DNA of 64,000 bases. Source: Castor canadensis (Eukaryota; Chordata; Mammalia; Rodentia; Castoridae). This document shows positions 1-11,290 of this stretch, piece by piece. The translations under genes were made by a program, and so were the position numbers. Each line of letters starts with the position of its first letter. Position 1 is the stretch's first letter. The stretch spans positions 168,536,083 through 168,600,082 of the forward strand of contig NC_133390.1 in NCBI RefSeq assembly GCF_047511655.1. Reading direction: 5' to 3'. Below the pieces are notes generated by a model. The model was not told the origin of the DNA, did not search any database, and was given only the letters and a program-made list of their open reading frames with translations.

Positions 1-545
1 ATTCCAAGCAGGGCCTCAGGATGACTCAGGCGTTTGGCTTCATACTGGATGGTGGTGATGTTCACAGTGATGGAGGCAATTAGGGGAAGAGACACTGGGG
101 GTGGGAGCAAGAGTGTGGGCAGGTTATGTCTGAGAGGGTCATGAAACGTGCCCATGGAGATGTGTAGCAGGCAGTTGGATGGAACAGTCTGGAAGGCCAA
201 GGAGGGGTCCAGGCTAGAGATATAAATCAGAGACTCTTCAGCATGTAGATGACATTTCATCCTAAGGAAAAGAAGAAGGTCAGCTGGGGAGAGACAGAGA
301 GCAAGCCCAAGCACTGCGACATCAGAGGAGCCAAGCACAGGGATAGAGAAGAAGCTGTCAGTGGGGTCAGAGGCCATCTGGGAGACTTCAGAGTCGTGGA
401 ACACAACAGCTGGCCAGAGGTCAGATACAGAAGCTGCTGAGAGGCAAAGGAAACTGAGGACAGAGAAGTGGCCCATGTGGCAAGATGGAATCTGTGAGCA
501 TCCTTGATAAGAGCGATAATGTCACCTTTCCTCCTGGGCTGTGTA
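1..545 (-). repeat. L2 LINE fragment, antisense
   Basis: The stretch from about 150 to 300 follows the reverse complement of the mammalian L2 consensus: a 'ggcagttgga' block, then 'agatataaat', then a 'cagcatgtagatg' block. Similarity weakens after about 400. The element is cut by the window edge. It is an ancient, inactive LINE remnant, and short frames inside it are not genes. Confidence 0.6.
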
Positions 546-2205
546 CCTGAGAAGCGAGGGTGTCTTTTGTTTGCTCACATCGTACCTCAGTGTTTAGCTC
601 ATCATGCACGGTTTTCTGATGTGTCTGGCTGTCTTGACTGCATGTTGACCGTTGCACTGGCAATGTTATTTTAAGGAAGAATTTGCAGCCTGGGATGAAG
701 GTATTTGTCTTTTGAAAAAAGCACTTGCATTTGGCTGGTGCTAGTATTGTGGGATTACTTTAAATAAAATTCGAGGCTTGCAGCATCCTGGAAGTCCCAA
801 GTTGTGTGTGTGAGGTTTCCAATTCAAGATTCAAGGCTGGGTTTTCTCGGTTTCCCCCTTCCCCACAGGGCAAAGCCTTTGACGCCCAGCTCATTTTGGT
901 GAGGGTCTCTAGCTTGATTTTCACCTAGCTCAGGCCATGAACTTGGATTTCCACTCCTCTTATGTTCTGTGATCAGCAAAAAACAAATTCAACTTTCTGG
1001 GATCTGCAAATGCCCTCAGGACAAAGCTGTTTCTCTGCTCTAATGTTCCTGGGTTTCTGTTTTCCCTTCAGTTTTGACCTAGTAATTCCTGGTAATTCCT
1101 TACAAAGAGTTTACTTGTCAAGTCTCTGATGCTTTAATAAGATGCTTTGTATATTTTACGCAGCATTTTTAGCAACTTTTAGCTGAAAGGTTGGTCCAAA
1201 AACCCCAGAGTACTGTTTCCAAACACAGAAATGGCTAATTTCCAGGGCTTTAACACTGCACATTTTAATGGTCTATGAATATTTGTTGGTTGAATGAATG
1301 AAGTGAACACAGATTGCCAACTCTCTGCTCCTTCAAATGCATTGGGCACACTCACAGGTCACTGTATGAAGAGCTGGTAAGCTGTGTAGACAGGGCTGTG
1401 AGTTCAGAGGAGGGAAAGAATGGCGTGTGTAGGATGGAAAGGGACACTGGCAAGGGGGCAGTGGATAGGGCCAGGGGGAGCACAGGGACGAACGCATGCT
1501 GGCAGATGAACTACTGAGCTGAAAGCACAAGGACTCGCTGGAAGTGGACGTTGTAAGTCAAGGCCTGAGTTGAGACTGGAGTGCGGGAGGAATCGGAGCT
1601 ATGGAGTGAGCAGAAAGGCAGGGACCGGCTGGGGAAAAGGAGCCAATGGAGGCCCAGGGCCCAGCGTGAATGCAGAAGCAGGAGCCCAGTGCACGCGGGC
1701 AGCTCCCTGCAGCCGCTGGCAGGAGGGAGGAGGAAACAGCTTTTGTTGAAATGCACACATGGTAATTGCTACAGAAGAGTATTTCCCTTAGTTTAAAAAG
1801 CTTTCTCCTCTGCATTTTCCTTGGTCCCAGTTTCAAAGGAATTTTAATTGCAAAGAAAATTTTGTCATCTCCTTGGGGGGAGAGGGCTCTGCTTCAAATA
1901 GTCATGCCTGATGCTGATTCCTTTCCAAACCGGGGATTTTCCACTTTGGCTGCATGGAAGCTGTCCAGGGATTGGGCCCCATGGAGGGAGGACTGAGGCT
2001 GGGAAAGACAGGCCTCCCCCACTCCTTTCTGGGGTTGGGAAGGCTGGGTTTGCAGCCTGGGGTTCTCCGGCCTCCAAGAGAAAATCTTTGGTGGTAGGCA
2101 CAGGTTACCTGTGCCAGGTCTACTTTGTCCTTGAACCTAGTGAGTGTATTTAATTATAATACAAATCCACAGCTCTCTCAGGTTTCCTCTGCTCACTCTA
2201 GACTA
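546..2205. other. Single-copy non-coding sequence
   Basis: I see no gene here. A possible L2 tail in plus orientation lies at about 1270-1310, where 'atatttgttggttgaatgaatg' ends in the usual L2 3' motif. The rest is unique-looking sequence with only short frames on both strands. Confidence 0.5.
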
Positions 2206-2803
2206 TTCTCCACATGGCAGCCCATTTGGAAAACAGTTGGGTAGTTTCTTAAAAAGTTAAACATAAATTTACCATCTGATCCGGATACTCTGCTCCAAGG
2301 GATCTACCCCAGAGAAATGACACATAAGTCCACATGAAGACTCATGAGGGAACATCCACAGCAGCACAATTCCGACCCATCTGGGGCATCCCCACGGAGC
2401 AGCGTTGAGCAATGAAACAGAACGACCTGCCACTGCCACCCCACACTATAACGTGACAGCACCTCAAACACTTTAGGCTTCCATGAAGGAAGCAGATAGA
2501 AGAAAAGAAAGAAAGAAAGAAACAGAGCAAAGCAACCCACATTACAGAGTTTCATTCCTATGAAACGTCCAGAAAGGCAAATCTGCAGAGAGAGCAGATT
2601 GGTGGTCACCCGGGGCTGGTGGTGCGGATGCCAATTGATGCAGATGGGCACGAAGGACCTTTCGGAGCAAAAGAGATGTTCAGAGGCGGATGGTGGTACT
2701 AGATGCACAATTCTGTGGTTATGAGACATCGTGACGCGTGCGCTTACAATGGGTGAATTTTATAGTATGTAAATTATACTCAATAAAGCTGTCAGAAAAA
2801 AAT
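2206..2803 (+). repeat. Old L1 (L1M-type) 3' end
   Basis: The sequence follows the end of ORF2 and the 3' end of old mammalian L1: 'ggaaaacagttgg', a 'gatctaccccagagaaatga' block, 'ggtggtcacccggggctggt', then 'gggtgaattttatagtatgt'. It ends with AATAAA at 2782-2787 and an A-rich tail at 2795-2803. It is 5' truncated, and stops in every frame show that it is inactive. Confidence 0.75.
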
Positions 2804-2814
2804 GGCTCCCGTTT

Positions 2815-3368
2815 CTCTCTGAATAAAAGCCAGAGGCTCTACAAGGCCCTACATGATGTGGCCCGTGACCTCTCTGACCGCATCCCCGCCTCCTCCCTCT
2901 TTCCCTCCCTCTGCTGCAGTCAGCTGGACTCTGGTTTTCCAGACCATGGCAGTCCCACTCCCACTGAGAGCCTTGGAACTGGCCGTCCCTTTGCCTGGAT
3001 TCTCTTTTCCCCTTGTCTGCAATACCCCAACAGCCTCCCTTGCCACTTGAATATCTCTGTCCAAGAATCACCTTCACAGGGAGAAGGAACCCAGCCACAC
3101 CATCGACCTGTAGCTCTCCACGTCTCTGCACCCCCTTCTTCTACTCCTTTTTTTTCATAGCATGATCGCCTTCTGACTCATCAGATAGTTACTAATTTAT
3201 TATGCTTTTTTGTTTGTCTCATTCTCTCCTCCCTAGCAAGCTAGCGTGTTGACGTCACTGGGATAAGTTCTTGGTTTCTTTCCCTGATGTGCACAGAATA
3301 GGCACAGAATAGTTCTTGGCACAGAAAGGTAACCCAGCACATTTTTGTTGAATGAACAAATGAATAAG
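2815..3368 (+). repeat. L2 LINE 3' region, sense
   Basis: It opens with the L2 phrase 'ctctacaaggccctacatga' and runs through 'gtggcccgtgacctctctga' to the L2 terminus, where 'tttttgttgaatgaacaaat' lies at about 3342-3362. The middle is diverged. It abuts an inverted L2 copy on its right. Confidence 0.75.
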
Positions 3369-4165
3369 GGATTCAACAAATGTTTTCTGAACGTTCTGTC
3401 TGCGCCAGAAGCACAGCACACAGCAGAGCATGGGATGGATAAGTCTCTCACCCCATGGGGCTTGTGTGTTAGTAGGGAAGGAAAAAATTTAAACCAAGGA
3501 TAGAGGGAAGCACCAGACCCTATCACCAAGAAATCAGGAATGGAATAAACTTTATAAAAGCTGCCCCAGGGACAGAAAGAGGAAGAACCCTCTTGAAGAG
3601 TAACCTATAAATAAGAAGGAGCCTACCGGAACAACAGGAGTGGAGGAAGGGTTGAGGCCCAGGTAATAATAGCATATGCAAAGGCCAGGAGGTGACACAG
3701 AAAGTGCCTCAGCCAGTTGGGGGAAATGTAAGGGGTTTGTTCCAGTTGGAACATGAATTACAAAGGGGATGGGGAGAGCTGTGGCAGGTGAGGTGGCTGG
3801 TGCCAGACTGCAGAGGACCTTGGGCACATTAAAATATGTCACTGTCAGCTCAGCAGGGTGCCAACCAGTGAGAAAAGACACTGGCTGCACACTGCTGGGT
3901 GGCTCTGGCAGATTCTTTGCAGTACCCTGAGCAAGGAGAGACCAGAACGTTCGATGAACTGGTGGCCTCTGGAGGGTTACAGCAGGGAAGTGACAATGAC
4001 TAGATTTACCATTTAAAGGGTCACTCCAGCTGTCAAAAGAAGAGCCATTTGGAGGGGCTGGAGTTGGGTCAGGGAGGCTGGGTGGGAAGCTGTTAAGCCA
4101 GTTGGGCTGGAGAAGTGACAGTTGTGGGTGATGGATTGGACTTAAGTGGCTGGAGGACAGGACTG
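3369..4165 (-). repeat. L2 LINE 3' region, antisense
   Basis: Starting at 'attcaacaaatgttttctga', the sequence follows the reverse complement of L2. Landmarks are a 'gcaaaggccaggagg' block near 3680, 'gtgccagactgcagaggacc' near 3800 and 'gggtcactccagctg' near 4018. It is tail-to-tail with the sense L2 to its left. Confidence 0.7.
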
Positions 4166-4169
4166 TGGC

Positions 4170-4315
4170 CGTCCTGCTGAGCAGGTGCCTGGAAGGACTG
4201 CTCCAAGCACCTCACGGGGGCCACTTTTCCAACCTGCACACGGAGAACACACTGTGAAGAAGGTTCTCTCACCTCCACTTTATAGATGAGGAAATCAATG
4301 CATGATGGGGTGCCC
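4170..4315 (-). repeat. MIR fragment, antisense
   Basis: The block 'ctttatagatgaggaaatca' at about 4279 matches the reverse complement of the MIR core. The 5' part is weak. Confidence 0.45.
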
Positions 4316-4955
4316 CCAAAAAACCTAAGCGATGTCTCCAGGACACAGTCTGATGATGGGGTCAGGCTTCCAGGGGCGACCGAAAGGGTCTCTTTGAGGA
4401 GACTGGGCTGGGCTTGGAGGGGCCAGTTTTTAGTTTTCCAGGGAAGATGCTAGATCCAAAAAAAAAATGTGAGAGGTTCTCCACCCAAGTGGTGATGTCA
4501 AATGGACAGTAGAGTCTGAGGGTCTGGAATCCAAGAAAAATAACAGCCACCAGGATGGTGGCCAAGATGGTTCAAGACAAGAATGATGAAGGAGAAAAGG
4601 CCTGAGCTTTTTTTTTCTGTAGTTGGATGGTCCAACTACAGAGCAGTATATTCAAAAGGATCCCTGTAAAGTAAGTAAAATCATTGCAAAACCGAGCCGC
4701 TGGTGTATCAACAAAGCATTTTTCTAGAAGGAATCATCACGGTTCACTTTTGGAGAGTTGCTGGCATGGGGATGCGCCCCACTGTCCCCTTTGTCCTTTC
4801 TCTACATAGAGCATGTGTCACACATGCAGCACACAAAACACATCCATGTATTTTAAAAATAGTGGGAGAATGATGGGTTGGTGAAATTTAAAGTTATTTT
4901 TGTTTGTTTTTCTATATGTATTTATTTGTGCATTTTTTAAAATTAATAAATGTTG
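4316..4955. other. Unassigned non-coding sequence
   Basis: No gene and no confident repeat is visible. An AT-rich patch at 4840-4960 contains a MEF2-like decamer TTAAAAATAG at 4852-4861, which could easily be chance. Confidence 0.4.
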
Positions 4956-5345
4956 TAAAACAGATGAAGGGACCAGTGGAGGAGAATGGGGAAGGTTACA
5001 GAGAAGGAGTGGGTGGGGAGATAGGAGGGAAGCAGGAGAGAGTGAGGGTCCAGGAGGGAAGCTTCTGGAGCAGGGGCCACCCCAGCATCCTGAGATCAAG
5101 CATGGGGAAGGACAGAAGGATCGCGGTGAGGATGGGGACAGAGGTATCCTCAGGATAGCACCAATGAGGCCCCCAGTGACCCTGTGACCGTTGTGATGGG
5201 GAGAGGGTGGACAGCAGATGAGAGTGGGTGGATCCACGAGTGGCAGAGAGAGAAATGAGACCGCTTGATAAACTGGGATTGGGAGGAGGGAGGGAAGGAG
5301 GGAGAGGGTGAAGCTGGAGGGTGCTCCTGAAGGAGGGAGACGTGT
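4956..5345 (-). repeat. Possible diverged L2, purine-rich
   Basis: This is strongly purine-biased on the plus strand. Its order of blocks (a 'ccaggaggg' stretch, 'gatggggacagagg', 'gagaaatgagaccg') is reminiscent of the internal antisense L2 consensus. The match is weak, and plain GGA-rich sequence is an alternative. Confidence 0.35.
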
Positions 5346-6184
5346 TCAAGGCTGATGTGTCAGGAATAGGAGGTGGGAGGCACTGGCCGAGGAGACAGGT
5401 GACAAGGAGGAGAGAAGGGAGAATTGGAGGTGGACAGGGCACTGGGAATAGGACCCCTGCATTGCTCCTGGGCTCCTGAGGCTCCCAGGGAGCCACTCTC
5501 CACCTTGTTCCCATTTGGTAGTAGCCTTCTGGGGAGAGTGTCTGGCTTTGCCTCCTGGGCTGACCACTAGTCCTGGCCCTAGCTTCTAGGCCCTTTATTC
5601 AACTGCTCAGTCCCCTGGACAGGGGTATAGACAGACACCTATCCCTTCTCATCCTCTGACTCCTGGGGTGGCCTTCGGTATAAGCTCCCCACCCCTGGCC
5701 CCAGGCCTCAGCTTCTCTTCAGAGGTCTGGCCAGTGCCAGGACACTGGGAATCCACGGTTCAGTGACTTTCAGTTCAGCATCCACTGCCCACACCCCAGT
5801 GTCAGCATTGAGAAAACCCAAGAGAGAAGTCCCCCAGTTTTTAAGATGAGCTTCCTGGTTTGAGCAGCCCAGTTCATTTTTCCAGAGACTCTGTCTAAGC
5901 CCTCATGAGTGCAGGGAGAGGCCACTACTGGGATAGAGGCTGTGCTGGACTCAGGAAGGCCAAGTTCTGGGCCAGACTCTGTCCCAACCCAGTCACATGG
6001 CCTGAAATAAGTCCTGCAGTTCTCTGGACCTCTCCTCTCTGTCCTAATCTGAAACCTAGTGGATGTCACTGCTCCCATGGGGTTTGCTGTGAGGCCTCCA
6101 TGAGGTAGAAGCATGTGACACTCCTAGGACAGGCTGCGAGCACTATTACTGCCATTACTAAATCACCCTGATCTACTAAAACTA
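5346..6184. other. Non-coding sequence with a probable MIR
   Basis: No gene is seen. About 5945-6110 resembles a sense MIR, with 'ccaacccagtcacatggcct' followed by a 'tctctggacctc' block. The rest is unassigned. Confidence 0.4.
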
Positions 6185-6640
6185 GAAATGTGTAATAGCC
6201 AGAACCCAGAATCTGTGCCAGAGAAACACCAGTGTGTGCATCAAATGTGCGCGCAGACCGTCATCACGGGCTGCGGATCAGAAAAGAAAAGGGAAAACAT
6301 CCACCTGGCTGCGGGTGGGGAGGGGACAAATAAGACAGAGCGTATTCAAGCCATGGAGTGCAGCCGCTTAAATGGAAGAGCTATATATATATCAACATCC
6401 ATAGCTTCAAAAACATTGTTGGAGAGGGAAAAGCAAATTGCAGAATGATACATCAGGACGAATCCATTTACATTAAAACTACACGGCAATGCTACTTATA
6501 GGCCGTGGGTACGTGTGATGTACACAGAAGGGTAAAAATGGGAGATACTGACATGCAAGCTCACCACAGCCTGAGCTCCGAGGAGGTGGGGACGAGGCCA
6601 GATTGCAGGTGGTGGGAAAGGAGCCTGAACTTTTTCCACA
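6185..6640 (+). repeat. Old L1 (L1M-type) fragment
   Basis: The blocks 'ccatggagtgcagccgctta' (6351), 'gggaaaagcaaattgcagaa' (6427) and 'gaatccatttacattaaaac' (6460) match the stretch shortly upstream of the end of old L1 ORF2. It is diverged and inactive. Confidence 0.55.
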
Positions 6641-6674
6641 GTGTCCCTGTCTCAAAGAGAATAGACTCATGCAT

Positions 6675-7001
6675 TTATTTATTGGTGGGACTGAGGTTTG
6701 AACTCAGGGCCTCGTGCTTGGGAGGCAGGCGCTCTGTCACTTGAGCCACATCTCCAGTTCTTTTTGCTTTAATTATTTTTTCAAACAGCATCTTGTGTTT
6801 TTGCCTAGGCCAACCCAGACTGTAATCCTCCTATTTATGCCTCCCACATAGCTGAAATCACAGACACATGCCTCCGCACTCAGTTTGCTGATTGAGACGG
6901 GGTCTTGCTAACTTCTGTCTGGGCTGGCTTTGAACCAAGATCCTCTGAATCTCTGCCTCTGAATGAGCTGGGATTACAGGCTTGAGCTACCATGCCCAGC
7001 C
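6675..7001 (-). repeat. Composite B1/ID-type SINE, antisense
   Basis: Read on the minus strand, it begins at 7001 with a 7SL/B1-like head ('ggctgggcatggtagctcaa') and has an internal 'cctgtaatcccagct' block. It ends in an ID/tRNA-like half whose complement on the plus strand is 'tttgaactcagggcctcg' plus 'cttgagccacatctccag'. This is the young lineage-specific SINE type of the window. Confidence 0.85.
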
Positions 7002-7204
7002 TAGATCCATATATTTCTTTAAAATTTAATTCTTAAAAAGAAATTAGCAACTTTGAAAATCCTTGCTCTGCCTATTTCACTAAATCATTTGAAGGACCCA
7101 ATTATATGTGCACAGAAAATGAGTATAACTCATTTTCTAGTGAAAGAGCATTTTATACCCATGTGACCTTGTTTCATTTCTCTCAGCTTTGAGGGATGGA
7201 GTGT

Positions 7205-7320
7205 CACTTCTGTTTGATTGCAGAGGAAACCAGGGCACAAAGAGAAGTGAACTGTCCCAGTCACATGTGTCATGGACACCTGGGATTCACATCTGGGACT
7301 GCCTGTTTCCATAGTCTGGG
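7205..7320 (-). repeat. MIR fragment, antisense
   Basis: The sequence 'gcagaggaaaccagggcaca' followed by 'gaactgtcccagtcacatgt' matches the reverse-complemented MIR core. Confidence 0.6.
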
Positions 7321-7549
7321 TCTCTTTTTCTACTGCCCAGGCCATGGGGTAAAAACACCTGTTAAGCTGTCTAGGGGCCCCTGTGGTCCTTAGGATGATG
7401 GCAGGGTGCCATCCTCTGAGCTCCTTCTCAGAGGGACTCACAGAACTACCCCTGCCCCATTTGACCTGACCCTAAACATGCCAGCTACATGGCCAGGGGA
7501 CTGCCCTCTCTCCTGAGACCCTTGCCCCCTTTTTTCTGGGGGGCAGGAT

Positions 7550-7735
7550 GGTGGTAAAGATGGACCTTCAATGTCAGACTCAGAGGGATGTGACTTTGAG
7601 TCCCAGCTTCATCATTTACAAGCTTTGTTATTTATTAACAGGTGACCTTGAGAAAGACATTTCCTTGCTCTGCAAAATAATACCCAGTTTGTAGGTCACT
7701 GTGTCAAAGCACACATAGTAAGCGCCCCATGAGCA
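7550..7735 (+). repeat. MIR, sense
   Basis: It contains the MIR order 'tgagtcccagcttcatcatt', then 'aggtgaccttgagaaagaca', then 'cacatagtaagcgcc' near its end. Confidence 0.65.
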
Positions 7736-7984
7736 CTGGCTCGACTCTAAGCAGGGGCACAGACAGAACTCAGCAGTGTCCGACTCACTTCTGATCCAGG
7801 TGCCATCCACAATGCCCAATGTAAAGCAGTGCTCAGGGAAGATCGTGAGCTTGTGGAAATTTGGGGAGCCAAATTATCATTGAGGACAGAAGTCACTACA
7901 CTCTATGGTGGCAGGCACAGTCAGAAACATAGGTCTTCCCACTCTCGCTGACTGCTGGCATCAGATCTCTGGGACTATCTTGGA

Positions 7985-8270
7985 CAACATCTTGAAATTG
8001 TGAGGAGCCACTGAAGGTTTCATCAGAGAAGTGACACAGCTAGATAGGTTTCGGGGTGGGGAACACTATGTAGAGTGAGACTTTAGAAGGGATGAGTCCC
8101 AAAGCCAAGAGACCTGTGAGGAGGCTGTGGTGATGGTTCAGGTGACAGTCGGGACCCTGAGATCCTTTCTAATCTCTGAGATTCCTGGGAGCTGGAGGAG
8201 GCCAGAGGAGTGGGCTGACTGGACTAAATTTGGAAGGATCTGGTCACTAGGATTTTGAGGAAATTTTAAG
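7985..8270 (-). repeat. L2 fragment, antisense
   Basis: The blocks 'gaggagccactgaaggttt' and 'agagaagtgacacagctaga', followed by 'tgtgaggaggctgtggtgat', match the antisense L2 consensus in the right order. Confidence 0.6.
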
Positions 8271-9234
8271 AGAAAACATGTATGTATATGAGAATGTGCT
8301 TTGTAAATCATAACAAAATCCTATCCACCAGCTCTGGTACCCGGTTGTCACTGTCACAGTCTTTCTCGAGCAGACAACATCCCAGAAGCTTTGTATTCAG
8401 GGAGCATTGACACAGGTCTCAAGTAAATTCCCAGTTCACGTGAATCACTTGGCAGAAACAAGTTTTTATGTCAACTCACAAACCGACCCATGTAAGCCCT
8501 CCGACAAACACAGAGCGTATTATTGTGAAGGCAGGTAGCCGGCAAAGGGAACTGGTCAGCTTTGCTTTGCCTTTTGTTTGCCACAGACACATCTGTCCAC
8601 TTACACTTGGCATTCAGGATAATATCACAGATGCCCGAACTTCCCACTCCAGGCAGAAGCCAGAAGGGCAGGCAGAATATGGTCAGGGTGAAAGAAGAGG
8701 ATATAGTTTGCCATCAAAATATCGGCCGCCATTCCTCGGATGCTGCCTCCCTGCTGGGCACAGGCATTAATTCCCATACCAGTCTCCTGTCATTACAGCT
8801 GTCTTTTACAGGGGAGGGAAGGCAGACCAAGGAATTGAAGCATCCTGCTGAAATTCACATAGCGGGGCTTAGACCTTGTCCAGCTCCAAGGTCCGCTATG
8901 ACAGCTTGCTCTAACTGTTCTTGGTGAATAGCAACACCTTCCCTTTGTCCCCAAAGACACTGATACTGATGACTTTTATGGTGCTGCTCATTTATTCATT
9001 TAAAGAATAACTATTGAAGGCACACTCTATGCTCAACAAAGAGGAGGGGGAATGGCAGTGGCGAGGTAGTGTGAGGTCAGGATAGGCACCTGCTGGATAC
9101 CCTGGTGAGAGTCCACAGCAGATTAGCCCTGGTGGGTGGAGCTCAGCCCTAGGGACAGAGGGGTCTATAAACAGTGGGAGGAGACAGGAGTGGGGCAAGC
9201 GTGCATAGAGCGGCAGGGAAGGAGTCTCTCGTTC
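8271..9234. other. Non-coding sequence with a MIR remnant
   Basis: No gene is seen. About 8775-8920 looks like an antisense MIR, with 'cttttacaggggaggga' followed by 'attcacatagcggggctta'. A weak antisense L2-like patch lies at about 8990-9130. Confidence 0.4.
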
Positions 9235-9545
9235 TTATTTATTACCTCTGGGCTCTCAAATGCATGACTACTAGGTAGAAGTGACAAAATAAAAAGGGAA
9301 AGGAAAAAATGCCAGCTACAGCCAGAATAAAATCAGGGCAAATAGAATAAAACCTGACAGCCAAGTATAAATAAATATTCGTAAAAGAGTTAAAGGACAG
9401 ATTAAAATAAAAACACCAAATGCAATTCTTACCCCTTGACAAATGCAGTGTGAATTGGGTTCTTTTAATCAAATGTTTGGCAGGTGTATGAATTATTTAT
9501 AATTCAATATCGGGCAGTTAAATGGAAAATGGAAGATGTTCCCGT
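9235..9545. promoter_or_regulatory. AT-rich island, candidate conserved element
   Basis: This is an abrupt AT-rich patch in GC-richer surroundings. It has many TAAA/ATTA homeodomain-type cores, 'tataaataaatattcg' at about 9366, and no recognisable repeat. Such islands in developmental gene neighbourhoods are often conserved enhancers. Here that is inference from composition alone. Confidence 0.3.
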
Positions 9546-9944
9546 GGTCTTCTCAGAGCTTATCTGCCTCCCCCATGAGTCTTCCCCTGGTGGGGCAGTG
9601 GGAGGAGGAGTGGGAGATTGCCCCTCCTCTACCCCAGGTGCGGGGCTGAACTGGGGAGCCCAGTAGCCCTGCCTACTTCTGGGCATCACCATTTGTCATC
9701 TGGATCCCTTGTCACAAGTATTCTTGCTGTTTAGAGCCTCACTTAGGAAGGAGACCCCCTCAATGCTATGGGCAGGAGTGGGGCAGCTGGCCAGGTAGAG
9801 GGAAGTTGGGGGAACACAGATTCAGAGTCTGGTCCCTGGCTTCTGCAGACACCAGTCTTTGCCCCTTCCTGTGTCCTCCTCCCTCAAACCAGCTTCTCCA
9901 TTGCTGTCCTTTCCTTTTCTACATCACATTTCCATGTACAGACA
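9546..9944. other. Unassigned non-coding sequence
   Basis: I see no gene, repeat or motif that I can support. Confidence 0.4.
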
Positions 9945-10110
9945 GAGTGCAGTACGGCATGGTCCTCACACCAGGCTATGGCAGGAAGGGTAACCATCTC
10001 CACTTTACAGAGGAGACAGTTGAGGCTCAGAGAGATGCCAGATGTCCCTCTGCTCACACAGCTGACCTGAGCTGTAGTTGGGGTTGGAATCTGAGTCTTC
10101 AGTATTACAC
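9945..10110 (-). repeat. MIR, antisense
   Basis: The core 'ccactttacagaggagacag' with 'tgaggctcagagagatgcc' and 'tgctcacacagctgacctga' matches the reverse-complemented MIR. It is the first of three MIRs in a row. Confidence 0.75.
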
Positions 10111-10245
10111 ACTTAGGTTAGAATTCCAACGCTGAACGTCTTCTCTGTGTGACCTGGGGCTGGTCACCCAACTTCTCTGATCCTCCACTTTCTCCTCTGC
10201 CTTAATGTTAATGGCTGCCCTGGATGCTACTGTGAGGATCAAGAT
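10111..10245 (+). repeat. MIR, sense
   Basis: The core 'tgtgacctggggctggtcac' is followed by 'cttctctgatcctccacttt' and ends near 'ctactgtgaggatcaa'. It has opposite orientation to the MIRs on either side. Confidence 0.7.
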
Positions 10246-10279
10246 GGGCGGGAGTCATCTGGCCGTGCCTGCCCTCTGG

Positions 10280-10415
10280 CAGCCAGACACTGCTGGCAGT
10301 ACCGTAGCTACAGGAAATTACATGCATTTGACAGCTGGGGTGACTGAGGCTCAGAGAGGCAAAGAGGTTTCCCCACAGTCACTCAGCAAGTCGGCAGCAG
10401 GGAATCCAGGCTCTA
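10280..10415 (-). repeat. MIR, antisense
   Basis: The sequence 'gacagctggggtgactgagg' followed by 'gaggtttccccacagtcact' matches the reverse-complemented MIR. Confidence 0.7.
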
Positions 10416-10734
10416 GAGCTTGTCAGACCAGGTGTTGCTGGCTCATGCCTGCACCTTCCCCGGTCCCCACCTACACCTGACTCTGAGCTGGATCCCAGCC
10501 CTCTCCACCCAGAATCCCAAGAAGTAGCTTCACGTGGAGTCTTAGGACACTGCTCGTCTGTTCGCGCGCCTCCATTCTCTCTCTCAGTCTCTCTTACCCA
10601 CACATGCAAACACACACACAAACCCATGAGCACACTCGCACCTCGTGAACACAAGCAGGCGCGGAAGATCGCGCTGAAGATCCCACGGCAGCCAAGTGTT
10701 GACTGACTTCACTGAGTGGTAGATGAATGAGGCC
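10416..10734. other. Unassigned sequence with a short CA-rich patch
   Basis: No gene is seen. A degenerate CA-rich stretch lies at about 10598-10650. Confidence 0.4.
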
Positions 10735-10950
10735 TCGTAGCTAACAAACAGCTGTCGGAAAGGTGGGAGAGCGAAGGTAATTAGTCCCCTTAATGCCGAT
10801 TTCAGACTAATCTTTCACACTTAAGGAAATTGTTCCAATGATTTTCTTATTTTCAGGGGAGCTCGTTAAGTAAGAATTAGAAAATAGATATGGTAGGAGA
10901 GATAAGAAAATGGATTTTGTAATGACAAGCTGCCTAAACACACCAAGAGG
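10735..10950. promoter_or_regulatory. AT-rich island with homeodomain and GATA cores
   Basis: This is a sharp AT-rich block with no repeat signature. It contains 'ggtaattagtcc' and 'cccttaatg' (homeodomain-type cores), 'aacagctgtc' (E-box CAGCTG) and 'gagataagaaaatgg' (GATA-type AGATAAG). Clustered motifs and low CpG suggest an enhancer. The evidence is motif and composition only. Confidence 0.4.
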
Positions 10951-11184
10951 CAGCTGGCTGGGGCAGGATGGAGTGACAGATCCAGGTCCTCCTGGGTGGG
11001 AGAGGGGATATTCCTGAGGATAGGGGTTCAGGGCCCACAGCCTCGGCAGGGGTCTCTACAGAGCTGCTGGTTGCAGGTAACATAACGTATGTTGGCCCAG
11101 AAGTTCATTAAGTGACTTTCTTCCACATCTGCCAGGATCAGAGCCTATGCAGGGAATTCAGACCTACCTAAGGGCCTTCTTGAT

Positions 11185-11290
11185 CCTCTAGGGAAGCCAA
11201 TAAATGTTTATTAAATGCTTGCTGTATGCAAGTTGCTGTGCTAAGTGCTTTATGCCCATTTTATCTAACAGTGCCACAGTAATGGTGCAG
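11185..11290 (-). repeat. MIR fragment, antisense
   Basis: The sequence 'aatgtttattaaatgcttgc' followed by 'gctgtgctaagtgctttatg' matches the reverse complement of the MIR 3' end. Confidence 0.6.
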
